From an uncultured Lentisphaerota bacterium (GTDB lineage Bacteria; Verrucomicrobiota; Kiritimatiellia; CAIQIC01), in assembly GCA_903889245.1 (NCBI GenBank), contig CAISWQ010000047.1:1-51545 (forward strand): a stretch of 51,545 nt of DNA. Reading direction: 5' to 3'. Both the position numbers and the translations under genes were made by a program. Positions 38,369 to 45,479 of this stretch are shown in pieces (within the stretch, counting starts at the first letter, position 1; each line of letters starts with the position of its first letter). The notes under the pieces were generated by a model. That model saw only the letters and a list, made by a program, of their open reading frames with translations. It searched no databases and was not told the DNA's origin.

Positions 38369-38778
38369 TCAAACCCGGACGAATGTTGGGCGAAGCCCTC
38401 GCGCACCTCGGCGCCAAGCCGGCGACCGTGAAGTATCCCTTCGAGCCCGCCGTCGTGCAGGCCGGCCTGCGCGGCAAGATCAAGTTCTTCGCCGAGAAGT
38501 GCATCGGCTGCAAAATCTGCGAGAAGGACTGCCCTTCCGACGCGATCACGATCAACAAGCTCGGCGACAAGCGCTTCGAGTGCGTCTTCGATCTCGATAA
38601 GTGCATCTACTGCGCCCAGTGCGTAGATAGCTGTCCCAAGAAGGCGCTCGCCGTCACCACCGAGTTCGAGCTCGCGCAGCTCGACCGGCACAAACTGCGG
38701 TTTGTTTACCATGCCCCCGACGCACCGCCCGCCGCCCCGGCCGCCCAGCCTGCGGCGCCGGCTGCAAAAACAGCTTGA
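38365..38778 (+). CDS. Hydrogenase NuoI-like ferredoxin subunit
   Basis: Electron-transfer subunit of 137 aa with two [4Fe-4S] motifs, CIGCKICEKDCP and CIYCAQCVDSCP. It probably takes electrons from soluble ferredoxin, since no NuoE, F or G genes are adjacent. The C-terminal 20 or so residues are an Ala/Pro tail. The last 68 bp overlap the maturation protease gene in another frame. Confidence 0.93.
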   Translation: MIKPGRMLGEALAHLGAKPATVKYPFEPAVVQAGLRGKIKFFAEKCIGCKICEKDCPSDAITINKLGDKRFECVFDLDKCIYCAQCVDSCPKKALAVTTEFELAQLDRHKLRFVYHAPDAPPAAPAAQPAAPAAKTA

Positions 38779-39277
38779 AGGCGCGCAGCGCGTTGCGCTG
38801 CTCGCCATCGGCTCCGACCTGCGCGGCGATGACGCCGCCGGCCTTCTGGTGGCGGACTATCTGGAAAAGTCTCTTTCATCTTCGCATCAGCCATTAACCA
38901 TCAGCCATTCAACATCTCTTCATATTCTCCGCGGCCACACCGCGCCGGAAAACTGCACCGGCGAGATCAAAAAACTGGCACCCACCCATCTGGTGATCGT
39001 GGATGCCGCCGATCTTGGCCAGCAACCCGGCGCGCTTCACTTGCTCGAACCTGGGCAGATCGGCGGCGTCTCCTTCTCGACGCACCAGATGCCCTTGAGC
39101 GTCATGCTCGACTACCTGAAGACCTCCTTCGCGTTCGAGGCCATCGTGCTGACCATCCAACCCGCGCATCTGGACCTGAACCGCCCCGTCACCCCCGCGG
39201 TCCGCCGCGCCGCCCGTACCCTCGCCGCTGTACTTGTGAAGGCTTGTGAGAAGCGGGTGCTCCCCTTGCGGCGCTGA
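38711..39277 (+). CDS. Hydrogenase maturation protease (HycI/HyaD family)
   Basis: Endopeptidase of 188 aa that would trim the large-subunit C-terminus once Ni is inserted. GSDLRGDDAAGLLVADYL, VIVDAADLG and STHQMPLSVMLDYL hold the Ni-sensing acidic and His residues. The start overlaps the ferredoxin gene by 68 bp, and the first 30 or so residues are Pro/Arg-rich. Between residues 57 and 70 the sequence is encoded by a word repeat (38882-38922), so this loop looks like an insertion before the family motif GHTAPENC. Confidence 0.88.
   Translation: MPPTHRPPPRPPSLRRRLQKQLEGAQRVALLAIGSDLRGDDAAGLLVADYLEKSLSSSHQPLTISHSTSLHILRGHTAPENCTGEIKKLAPTHLVIVDAADLGQQPGALHLLEPGQIGGVSFSTHQMPLSVMLDYLKTSFAFEAIVLTIQPAHLDLNRPVTPAVRRAARTLAAVLVKACEKRVLPLRR
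38882..38922. repeat. Degenerate CATCAGCCATTAAC word repeat inside the protease gene
   Basis: CATCAGCCATTAAC, CATCAGCCATTCAAC and a final CATCTCTTC run in tandem within the coding region, keeping the frame open. Confidence 0.7.
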
Positions 39278-39446
39278 GTACGCCGACCTTGTCCGCGGTT
39301 ACGCGCCGCATGCGAGAGGGCTGTGCCTCAATCGCGCACCGCGCGGGCGGGTGGCAGACGCCCTGAAAGCGGCGGCCAGCGCAGGCTTGCTTTCGGCGCG
39401 AGGGCTGCGCTATGCATGAACCCGTTGGCGGAAGGCGAGGTGTGCC

Positions 39447-40253
39447 ATGATGATCTGCGCTGATGATTTTGGGTTGGCGCCGGATGTGGATGACGCCATC
39501 TTGCAACTGGTGTGCGCCCGCAAGGTCTCCGCAGTGTCGGTGATGGCCGCGTTGCTGGCCAAGCCGACGCCCGCGCTAAAAACGCTGCTGGAACTCCGCG
39601 GGCAGGTGGAGGTGGGGTTGCATCTGGTGTTTACCGACGAACCCGGCCTCCCTCCGACCGAGCATGTGGATTCCCTGCATCGCAACGGCCAGTTGCTCGC
39701 CTTCGGCAACTTACTCGGCCGTAGCCTGACCGGCGGCGTGCGCTCGCATGATGCGCAGCGCGAGATCGCCGCGCAATATGAGTGGTTCGGCGACCTCACC
39801 GCCATGACGCCGGACTTCCTGGACGGCCATCTGCACACGCAGCAGTTTCCCGGCATCCGCCGGGGGCTGGTCGAGTTCGTCGCCGGCCTGCCACCCGCCG
39901 AGCAGCCATGGGTGCGCAACGCCGCCGAGCCGATGGAAACCATCGCCAGGCGTGGCGTCGCCACGCTGAAGTGCAAGCTCATCGCCCGCCTCGGCTTTGC
40001 GTTGCGCGAACGGCTGCTCGCCCGTGGCATCGCAACGAACGAAGGCTTTGCCGGCGTCTGCGACTACGGCGATTGGCAGAACTATCCGACCGCGTTGCAG
40101 TGTTTTCTGGAGTACGCGCGGCCGGGCAACTACCTGCTCATGACGCATCCGGGCCGGACCGAGGACTGGCGGCGCGCCGAGTTCGAGGCGCTCCACGCTG
40201 CGACGCTGCCGCCCGGCGAGCCGTGCCCCTTTGTCCGCACGCAGGCCGCCTGA
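39447..40253 (+). CDS. ChbG/YdjC-family (HpnK-like) carbohydrate deacetylase
   Basis: Predicted metal-dependent deacetylase of 268 aa. Metal-site motifs of the family are present: ICADDFG at the start, VEVGLHLVFTDEP, and DGHLHTQQFPG. The C-terminal MTHPG is also typical. The substrate may be an N-acetylated sugar or a glycolipid intermediate; the adjacent glycosyltransferase suggests surface glycan or lipid-linked sugar work. GAGG lies upstream of the ATG. Confidence 0.85.
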   Translation: MMICADDFGLAPDVDDAILQLVCARKVSAVSVMAALLAKPTPALKTLLELRGQVEVGLHLVFTDEPGLPPTEHVDSLHRNGQLLAFGNLLGRSLTGGVRSHDAQREIAAQYEWFGDLTAMTPDFLDGHLHTQQFPGIRRGLVEFVAGLPPAEQPWVRNAAEPMETIARRGVATLKCKLIARLGFALRERLLARGIATNEGFAGVCDYGDWQNYPTALQCFLEYARPGNYLLMTHPGRTEDWRRAEFEALHAATLPPGEPCPFVRTQAA

Positions 40254-40293
40254 CGTCGGCTCTCTCTTCCCCAGCACGCCGTGCGCGTCCCGC

Positions 40294-40344
40294 CTTTTCC
40301 AAGGCTTGGAAAATGGACGCGTTGTTTTTCCAGGGCTTGGAAAA
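40294..40344. repeat. Phased dyad pair before the glycosyltransferase gene
   Basis: Sites are centred at 40304 and 40335 (TTCCAGGGCTTGGAA), 31 bp apart. They lie 60 bp before the glycosyltransferase start. A possible promoter follows (TTGCGC at 40346-40351, 17 bp, TATCAT at 40369-40374). Confidence 0.92.
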
Positions 40345-40404
40345 CTTGCGCGGCCGGAAAGGGGCCGCTATCATGCCGCCGCCTTTTTTGGATGGGACAT
40401 CAGC

Positions 40405-41154
40405 ATGGTCAAAAAAATCAGCGTGGTCATTCCGGCGCGCAACGAGCAGGACACGATCAAGCCGGTGCTGCAGGCGCTCAACGGCGCCATCCAGCAGGAC
40501 GGCGGGAAGCACGCCTTTGAAATCGTCGTGGTCGTGGATGACCCGGCCGACTTGACCATCCCCGTCGCTGAGCAAGAGGGTGCGCGCTGCCTGATCAACG
40601 ACAAAGGGCGCGGCAAGGGCAACGCGCTCTATCACGGCTTCCGCAACTGCACTGGCGACGCGATCATCATCATTGACTCCGATGGCTCGCACAACGGCGA
40701 GGATCTGACGCATTTCGTCGCGGCACTGGATCAGGGCTTCGGGATGGTCATCGGCTCGCGCGTGCTGGGTGGCAGCAGCGACCATAACGTCATCCGGCTC
40801 TTCGCCAACGCGCTGTTCACGGTCACGGTCTCGATCATGTTCGGTGTCTCGCTGATGGACACGCTCGATGGCTATAAAGGCTTCGTAAAGGACGTGGTCA
40901 CCGGTTATCGTCCACGCGCCCGCGGTTTCGATATCGAGATCGAACTGGTCGCGCGCGCGATCCGCAAGGGTTACCGGATCGTCGAGATTCCGACGCACGA
41001 GAACAAGCGCGCCGGCGGCAAGATGAAGAGCCACGCACTGCGCGACGGTTTCGCGCTCATGGTCGCCTGTTTCCGCGAAGGCATCAGTTACCGCTTCTGC
41101 CGCCTCTTCGGCCGCTGCCCGAAGCCCTACTCGGTGGACGTCAAGGAAGCGTGA
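40405..41154 (+). CDS. Family 2 glycosyltransferase (dolichol-phosphate mannosyltransferase-like)
   Basis: Enzyme of 249 aa with a GT-A fold. VVIPARNEQDTI begins the nucleotide-sugar domain, and IIIDSDGSHNGED holds the DxD-type metal motif. RARGFDIEIELVARAIRKGYRIVEIPTHENKR is the acceptor-side signature of polyprenyl-phosphate sugar transferases. No membrane helices of its own are apparent beyond a central hydrophobic stretch (LFANALFTVTVSIMFGVSL). ATG 40405 is chosen because upstream in-frame sequence is only dyad repeat. Confidence 0.88.
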   Translation: MVKKISVVIPARNEQDTIKPVLQALNGAIQQDGGKHAFEIVVVVDDPADLTIPVAEQEGARCLINDKGRGKGNALYHGFRNCTGDAIIIIDSDGSHNGEDLTHFVAALDQGFGMVIGSRVLGGSSDHNVIRLFANALFTVTVSIMFGVSLMDTLDGYKGFVKDVVTGYRPRARGFDIEIELVARAIRKGYRIVEIPTHENKRAGGKMKSHALRDGFALMVACFREGISYRFCRLFGRCPKPYSVDVKEA

Positions 41155-41205
41155 GAGCAGGGTAGGGGCGCTCCTCTCTTCGCTGTTTCCCCGCGTGCCG
41201 TTAGC

Positions 41206-41230
41206 GCCGGCTCGGAGAGCCGGCCTACAG
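41206..41230. repeat. Single hairpin with CCTACA end
   Basis: GCCGGCTC-GGA-GAGCCGGC is followed by CTACAG. It is a lone arm of the CCTACA/TGTAGG family, between convergent genes. Confidence 0.7.
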
Positions 41231-41256
41231 CGCGGCTGCCGTGCTTTCTGGAGCGC

Positions 41257-41694
41257 TCACCAGACCCATGGGACGAAACGCCGCGAGGCGGCGCGATAGG
41301 CGGCATAGCCGGGAAATTTTTCCGCCAGCAGCCGCTCCTCGCGCGCGGCCTTGAGCGCCAGCACCGGCAGCAAAACAAGCAGGCACACCAGTCGCGGCCA
41401 GGAAAAAGTACAGAGCAGCCAGCCGCCCGCGCCGAGGACCAAGGCAGCATACATCGGATGACGGATCAGGCGGTAGGGCCCGTGGCGCAACAGGCTCGCC
41501 TCCGCGGCCGGCTCTGGCATGATGCGCAAATGCCGGCCCATCACCACGAACGACCAGACACCCAAGGCGAGGCCCGCCGTCATCAGCAACGCGCCCGTCA
41601 GCGACCAGTACGGACGGGTGGCCGGGAGGGCCATGGCCGTCATCAACGCCACCTGCATCCCCACCAACAACCACGACAACCGGTTAGCTTTCAT
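41257..41694 (-). CDS. Isoprenylcysteine carboxyl methyltransferase-family membrane protein
   Basis: Membrane protein of 145 aa with about four helices. The SAM-site motif is HGPYRLIRHPMYAAL, with a C-terminal EERLLAEKFPGYAAYRAASRRFVPWVW, the ICMT/phospholipid methyltransferase pattern. Bacterial members often methylate lipids or unknown substrates. It is followed on the same strand, 9 bp upstream, by a YHS-like gene. Confidence 0.85.
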   Translation of the reverse strand: MKANRLSWLLVGMQVALMTAMALPATRPYWSLTGALLMTAGLALGVWSFVVMGRHLRIMPEPAAEASLLRHGPYRLIRHPMYAALVLGAGGWLLCTFSWPRLVCLLVLLPVLALKAAREERLLAEKFPGYAAYRAASRRFVPWVW

Positions 41695-41703
41695 CCCCCG
41701 CGA

Positions 41704-41967
41704 TCACTTCTTGAGCGGCTCCAGGGTGATGCCCTCGGCCTCGAGTTGACGGATATATTTCTTGGGATTCTCCTTCAGCTTTTCGACACAGTGCGGGCTG
41801 CAGCCGTAGAGGCGCTTGCCCTCATGGTCCACATGGAACTGGCGGTTGATCGGGTCATTGGTCAGCGGGCACAGCGTCTGGTATTTGGGGAACTTCGGCT
41901 CATCGGCGTGCAGCGGAAGGGCTGCCGCAAGACACCCACAGGCCAGAATGAAGCGCCAGCGTTTCAT
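41704..41967 (-). CDS. Periplasmic YHS/TRASH-like small metal-binding protein
   Basis: Secreted protein of 87 aa. A signal peptide (about residues 1-21, ending LHAD) precedes a domain with Cys33 (TLCPLTNDPI), Cys56 and Cys60 (YGCSPHC), resembling YHS or heavy-metal-binding domains. The C-terminal KLKENPKKYIRQLEAEG segment is characteristic of YHS proteins. Function is unknown; metal handling or sensing is plausible. It is upstream of the ICMT-like gene on the same strand and may form an operon with it. Confidence 0.8.
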   Translation of the reverse strand: MKRWRFILACGCLAAALPLHADEPKFPKYQTLCPLTNDPINRQFHVDHEGKRLYGCSPHCVEKLKENPKKYIRQLEAEGITLEPLKK

Positions 41968-42002
41968 GTATCCGTGACCGCACTGTAGCCAGCAGTGGCG
42001 GG

Positions 42003-42052
42003 TTTTCCAAGGCTTGGAAAATTATGGCGATGTTTTTCCAAGCCTTGGAAAC
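42003..42052. repeat. Phased dyad pair upstream of the family B polymerase gene
   Basis: Sites are centred at 42012 and 42043, 31 bp apart, between divergent genes. The right half of the second site provides the TTGGAA of the polymerase promoter candidate. Confidence 0.94.
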
Positions 42053-42073
42053 CGGCGGGGCTGCGCCTAGAAT
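42045..42073 (+). promoter_or_regulatory. Candidate sigma-70-type promoter of the polymerase gene
   Basis: TTGGAA (42045-42050), 17 bp, TAGAAT (42068-42073). The ATG is at 42083, so the expected 5' leader is only a few bases and the message may be nearly leaderless. The -35-like element belongs to a dyad, so a factor bound there could block or aid transcription. Confidence 0.5.
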
Positions 42074-42082
42074 CCGGCGCGT

Positions 42083-44332
42083 ATGAAAGCGGAAGAACAA
42101 GCGCTCATCTTTGGCGCGAACCCTGAACCCGGCCTCGTCGCCATCGAGCACATGCCCGGCAAGGAGGCCGACGAGATGCTGCTCTTCTTCCGGCGCGGCG
42201 GCCAGGTCGCGCAACAGCGCGAGCCGTTCACACCGTTTCTCTGGTTCGCGGCGGCCGAACTGCCGGCGGACTGCCCGGCGCCGCTGCGCGTGGAAAAGCT
42301 GGCGGGCGCTGCGCCCCTGAAAACGCTGGCGCTGTTCCGCTCGTGGAAGGAATTCCAGAAGGCCGTGGACGCCTGCAAGCAGGCCACCGGCTACACGCCC
42401 TCTGATCCCGGCGCGCCCTTTTTTCTGTTGAACGATCCGGTCCACCAGCATCTGCTGCTGACCGGCCGGACCTTTTTCAAGGGGCTGCACTTCGGCGATC
42501 TCAAGCGCCTACAGGTGGACATCGAAACCTACACCGAGAAGGGGTTCGAGTTTTCCAACGCCGGGCGCGCGGGCGACCGCATCATCGCCATCGCGCTGGC
42601 CGATGAGTCTGGCTGGACCGAGGTGCTCGACGGTTCGCGGCTCGACGAGCAGGCGCTGCTCGAACGCTGGGTGCAAATCGTCCACGAGAAGGACCCCGAC
42701 GTGATCGAGGGGCACAACTTTTTCTCGTTCGATCTGCCGTACTTGATCGCGCGCGCCAAGCGGCATGGCGTCAAGCTTGCGCTCGGCCGTAACGGCGCGC
42801 CGCCGCGGGTGCATCCGAGCCGGGTGACGATTGCCGAACGGACGCTCGCCTATCCGAAGGCGGAGCTTTTCGGGCGGCACATCGTGGACACCTACTTCCT
42901 CGCGCAGTTCTACGACGTGAGCCACCGTTCGCTCGAGGGCTTCGGGCTCAAGGACGTGGCGCTTCATTTCGGGCTGGCCGCGCCGGGCCGGACGTACATC
43001 GAGGGTGGCGAGATTGCCGCGACCTTCGACCGCGAACCGGCGAAGCTGATGGCCTACGTACGCGACGACGTGGCCGAGACGCGGGGTATCGGCGCGCTGC
43101 TCTCGGCAAGTTTCTTTGCGCAGTGCCAGATGCTGCCCTATACCTACCAGAACGTCTGTGTGCGCGGCAGCGGGACCAAGGTGGATGCACTGCTGATCCG
43201 CGAGTATCTGCGCCGCCGCCACGCCCTGCCGTTGCCGCAGCCGGCGCGAGAATTCGCCGGCGGCTACACCGACATCTTCCTAACTGGCGTGTTCCAGAAT
43301 GTCCATCACGCCGACGTGCGCTCGCTCTATCCCTCGCTGATGCTGGAGTTCGGCCTCCAGCCGCGCTGCGACGAGCTTGGCAGCTTCCTGACGCTGCTGG
43401 CCTACCTGCGCGACCTGCGCCTCGAGGCGAAGCGCCAGATGCAACAGGCGGCCAGCGACGGCGAGCGGCAGCATCAGGACGCCTTGCAGAGCACCTTCAA
43501 GATTCTGATCAACTCGTTCTACGGCTACCTTGGTTTTGCGACGGCGCGCTTCTGCGATTTTGCCGCGGCCGAGAAAGTCGCCGCCGAGGGCCGCAAGATT
43601 CTCCAGGCGATGCTCGCGGCGATCAGGCAGCAGGGCGGCACGCCGATCGAGATTGATACCGATGGCGTCTATTTCCTGCCGCCGGAGAAGGGGGTGGATT
43701 TATTCCGCGCCGCGGTGCAGGCGGCGCTGCCCAAGGGCATCGAGATCGAGTTCGACGACCGCTACCGCGCGATGTTGAGCTACAAGATGAAGAACTACGC
43801 GTTGCTCGATGACCAGGGCGAGATCATCATCCGCGGCGCGGCGCTCAAGTCGCGCGGGTTGGAAAAATTCCAGCGCCACTATCTGCGCGAATGGCTGCGG
43901 CTCAAGCTGGAGGGGCGCGACGCCGATATTCCGAAACTGCAAAATGAGTTCCGTCGCGCGATCAGCGCGCGCGCCTGGCCCATCGGCGAGTTGGCGAAGA
44001 CCGAGACACTGCAGGACGCGCCTGCCACCTACGCCGCGAAGATCAAGGACAGCCGCCGCGGCCGCAACGCGGCCTATGAGCTCGCGCTCAAGTCCGGTCG
44101 CGAGTATCGCGCGGGCGACCAGCTTTCCTACTATGTCACCGGCACCGCCAAGAGCGTCGCGGTCCACGGCGCGGCCAAGCTGGCGGCGGAGTTCGATGCG
44201 CAGCGCCGCGATGAAAATGTGGCCTATTACCTCGCCAAGCTCGAAGCGCTGATCGAAAAATTTGATGCACTTTTTATCGCGGGCGGGCAAGATGCCGCCG
44301 CGGACGGCAAAGAGGAAGGAATGTTGCTATGA
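42083..44332 (+). CDS. Family B DNA polymerase with 3'-5' exonuclease domain
   Basis: DNA polymerase of 749 aa, related to Pol II or archaeal-type family B enzymes. Exonuclease motifs are intact: VDIETYT (Asp146, Glu148), EGHNFFSFDLPYL and YVRDDVAET. Polymerase motifs are also intact: ADVRSLYPSL (A), KILINSFYGYLG (B) and EIDTDGVYF (C, catalytic Asp pair). The usual family has about 780 aa. In several bacteria such enzymes act in DNA repair, but no SOS box was recognised here. It overlaps the downstream pseudopilin gene by 4 bp (ATGA), an unusual pairing. Confidence 0.93.
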   Translation: MKAEEQALIFGANPEPGLVAIEHMPGKEADEMLLFFRRGGQVAQQREPFTPFLWFAAAELPADCPAPLRVEKLAGAAPLKTLALFRSWKEFQKAVDACKQATGYTPSDPGAPFFLLNDPVHQHLLLTGRTFFKGLHFGDLKRLQVDIETYTEKGFEFSNAGRAGDRIIAIALADESGWTEVLDGSRLDEQALLERWVQIVHEKDPDVIEGHNFFSFDLPYLIARAKRHGVKLALGRNGAPPRVHPSRVTIAERTLAYPKAELFGRHIVDTYFLAQFYDVSHRSLEGFGLKDVALHFGLAAPGRTYIEGGEIAATFDREPAKLMAYVRDDVAETRGIGALLSASFFAQCQMLPYTYQNVCVRGSGTKVDALLIREYLRRRHALPLPQPAREFAGGYTDIFLTGVFQNVHHADVRSLYPSLMLEFGLQPRCDELGSFLTLLAYLRDLRLEAKRQMQQAASDGERQHQDALQSTFKILINSFYGYLGFATARFCDFAAAEKVAAEGRKILQAMLAAIRQQGGTPIEIDTDGVYFLPPEKGVDLFRAAVQAALPKGIEIEFDDRYRAMLSYKMKNYALLDDQGEIIIRGAALKSRGLEKFQRHYLREWLRLKLEGRDADIPKLQNEFRRAISARAWPIGELAKTETLQDAPATYAAKIKDSRRGRNAAYELALKSGREYRAGDQLSYYVTGTAKSVAVHGAAKLAAEFDAQRRDENVAYYLAKLEALIEKFDALFIAGGQDAAADGKEEGMLL

Positions 44333-44871
44333 AAGAAACGGCTTTCAGATCGCCACGTGAGGTCACACGGCCTACAGCACGGATTCAGGCGGGGATGTTT
44401 GTAGGCCCGGTCACCCGACCGGGCGCGAAAGCGTTTCATCATAGCCGGGCGGGCTTCTCATTCATCGAGATCATTGTGGTGATGGTCATCATTGCGATCC
44501 TCGCGGGGGTGGTGACGGTGAACGTGCTGCACAAGCCGGCCGAGGCCAAAATCTCGGCGGCGAAGATGCAGCTCCAGCAGTTGCGCACGGCGGTGGAGTT
44601 GTATATGGCCGAACAAGGTCGCGCACCGACCCAGGAGCAGGGGCTGCAGGCGCTGGTGCGCAAAACCAGCCTGCCGCCGGTGCCGGAACGTTTCCCGCCC
44701 AACGGCTATCTCAACGGCTCCTCCGTGCCGCTTGATCCCTGGAAACACGCCTATGTCTACCTCGTGCCCGGCCGCAGCAACGAGGTGTTCGAGATCCTCA
44801 GCTACGGCAGTGATGGCGAGCCCGGCGGCGCCGCCGATGGTGCGGACCTCTCCAGCTCTAACTTGCAGTGA
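44329..44871 (+). CDS. Type II secretion major pseudopilin (GspG-like) with an unusually long leader
   Basis: Pseudopilin of 180 aa. The prepilin cleavage site is RAGFSFIEIIVVMVIIAILAG: Gly42 before Phe43, with Glu47 at the +5 position. The GspG body follows, with KMQLQQLRTAVELYMAEQGRAPTQEQGLQALV and the C-terminal Ca2+-site-like region SYGSDGEPGGAADGADL. A normal leader is under about 10 residues; this one is 42, because the paired hairpin element at 44353-44426 lies within it. A later start at Met23 is possible. Confidence 0.88.
   Translation: MKETAFRSPREVTRPTARIQAGMFVGPVTRPGAKAFHHSRAGFSFIEIIVVMVIIAILAGVVTVNVLHKPAEAKISAAKMQLQQLRTAVELYMAEQGRAPTQEQGLQALVRKTSLPPVPERFPPNGYLNGSSVPLDPWKHAYVYLVPGRSNEVFEILSYGSDGEPGGAADGADLSSSNLQ
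44353..44426. repeat. Dimeric hairpin element with facing CCTACA/TGTAGG ends, within the GspG-like gene
   Basis: The left arm CGTGAGGTCACACGGCCTAC (from 44354) pairs imperfectly with itself. The right arm TGTAGGCCCGGTCACCCGAC (from 44400) folds as CCCGGTC-ACCC-GACCGGG. It has the same design as 23992-24066 with other stem sequences. Confidence 0.75.
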
Positions 44872-44882
44872 ACAGAGAGACG

Positions 44883-44920
44883 GGAGCACTGGAGTGATGG
44901 AGTATTGGAGTAGTGGAACG
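44883..44920. repeat. Degenerate TGGAGTAT word repeat
   Basis: Tandem words CACTGGAG, TGATGGAG, TATTGGAG, TAGTGG lie between the two pseudopilin genes. It is the same family as 24145-24235. Confidence 0.7.
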
Positions 44921-44986
44921 GCCACCAGTGCGAAACAGCCATACGTGGCCCGGCAGGCCTCGCCCTCCACCCGCCGCACCAGTCTG

Positions 44987-45409
44987 ATGACCTGTTTTCT
45001 TCTAAGCAAGCTGGCGGCTGCTCGTCGCCCCACACTCCAGCCCTCCCACACTCCAGCCCTTCAGGCCTCTTCCGCCTCCGGCTTCACGCTGATTGAGGTT
45101 GTTGTGGCGTTCACGGTGGCGGCGCTGATCATCGCCGCCGTGGCGAGCGGTCTGGTGGCAGCGTTGCGCGCGGAGGCGACCGCGCAGCGGCAGCAGACCG
45201 CCGGCGAGGCGCTGCGGACTTTGCAGACGGGCCTCTGGCTGGGTATAGACACGAACAGCCTGGCCACCAACCTGCCCGCGGGCTGGCGCCTTGCCAGCGA
45301 GACGACCGAGCATGGAGAGGGCAGCAACCGTGTGGTCTGGAGCCAGTGGCGGCTGGAAGCCCATACCCGGCCTTCCTGCTCTGCGGGTCTGGCCTCCCAG
45401 CAACCCTGA
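44987..45409 (+). CDS. Type II secretion minor pseudopilin (GspI/GspH-like) with repeat-derived leader
   Basis: Protein of 140 aa from ATG 44987. The cleavage motif ASGFTLIEVVVAFTVAALIIAA places Gly32 before Phe33, with Glu37 at +5. Upstream, leader residues of the LQPSHTPALQA type come from the word repeat at 45032-45065. The body (EATAQRQQTAGEALRTLQTGLW) resembles GspI. The C-terminal 15 or so residues look unstructured. The start is uncertain, because the frame is open further upstream through another repeat. It follows the GspG-like gene by 115 bp. Confidence 0.78.
   Translation: MTCFLLSKLAAARRPTLQPSHTPALQASSASGFTLIEVVVAFTVAALIIAAVASGLVAALRAEATAQRQQTAGEALRTLQTGLWLGIDTNSLATNLPAGWRLASETTEHGEGSNRVVWSQWRLEAHTRPSCSAGLASQQP
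45032..45065. repeat. Degenerate CACACTCCAGCCCT word repeat within a pseudopilin leader
   Basis: Words CACACTCCAGCCCTC, CCACACTCCAGCCCTTC run in tandem in frame. They encode the segment just before the prepilin peptidase site. Confidence 0.7.
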
Positions 45410-45479
45410 GCGTGGGGGAAAGTCAGCCGGGGCCGGAAAAGAAATGGACAACCACCTGATTGCTCGCTAGTTTGGCGCC

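Noticed and set aside
40231-40404. N-terminal extension of the glycosyltransferase
   Set aside because: It encodes repeat-derived peptides (FQGLEN, FPGLGK) and overlaps the end of the deacetylase gene; the GT-A fold begins right after ATG 40405.
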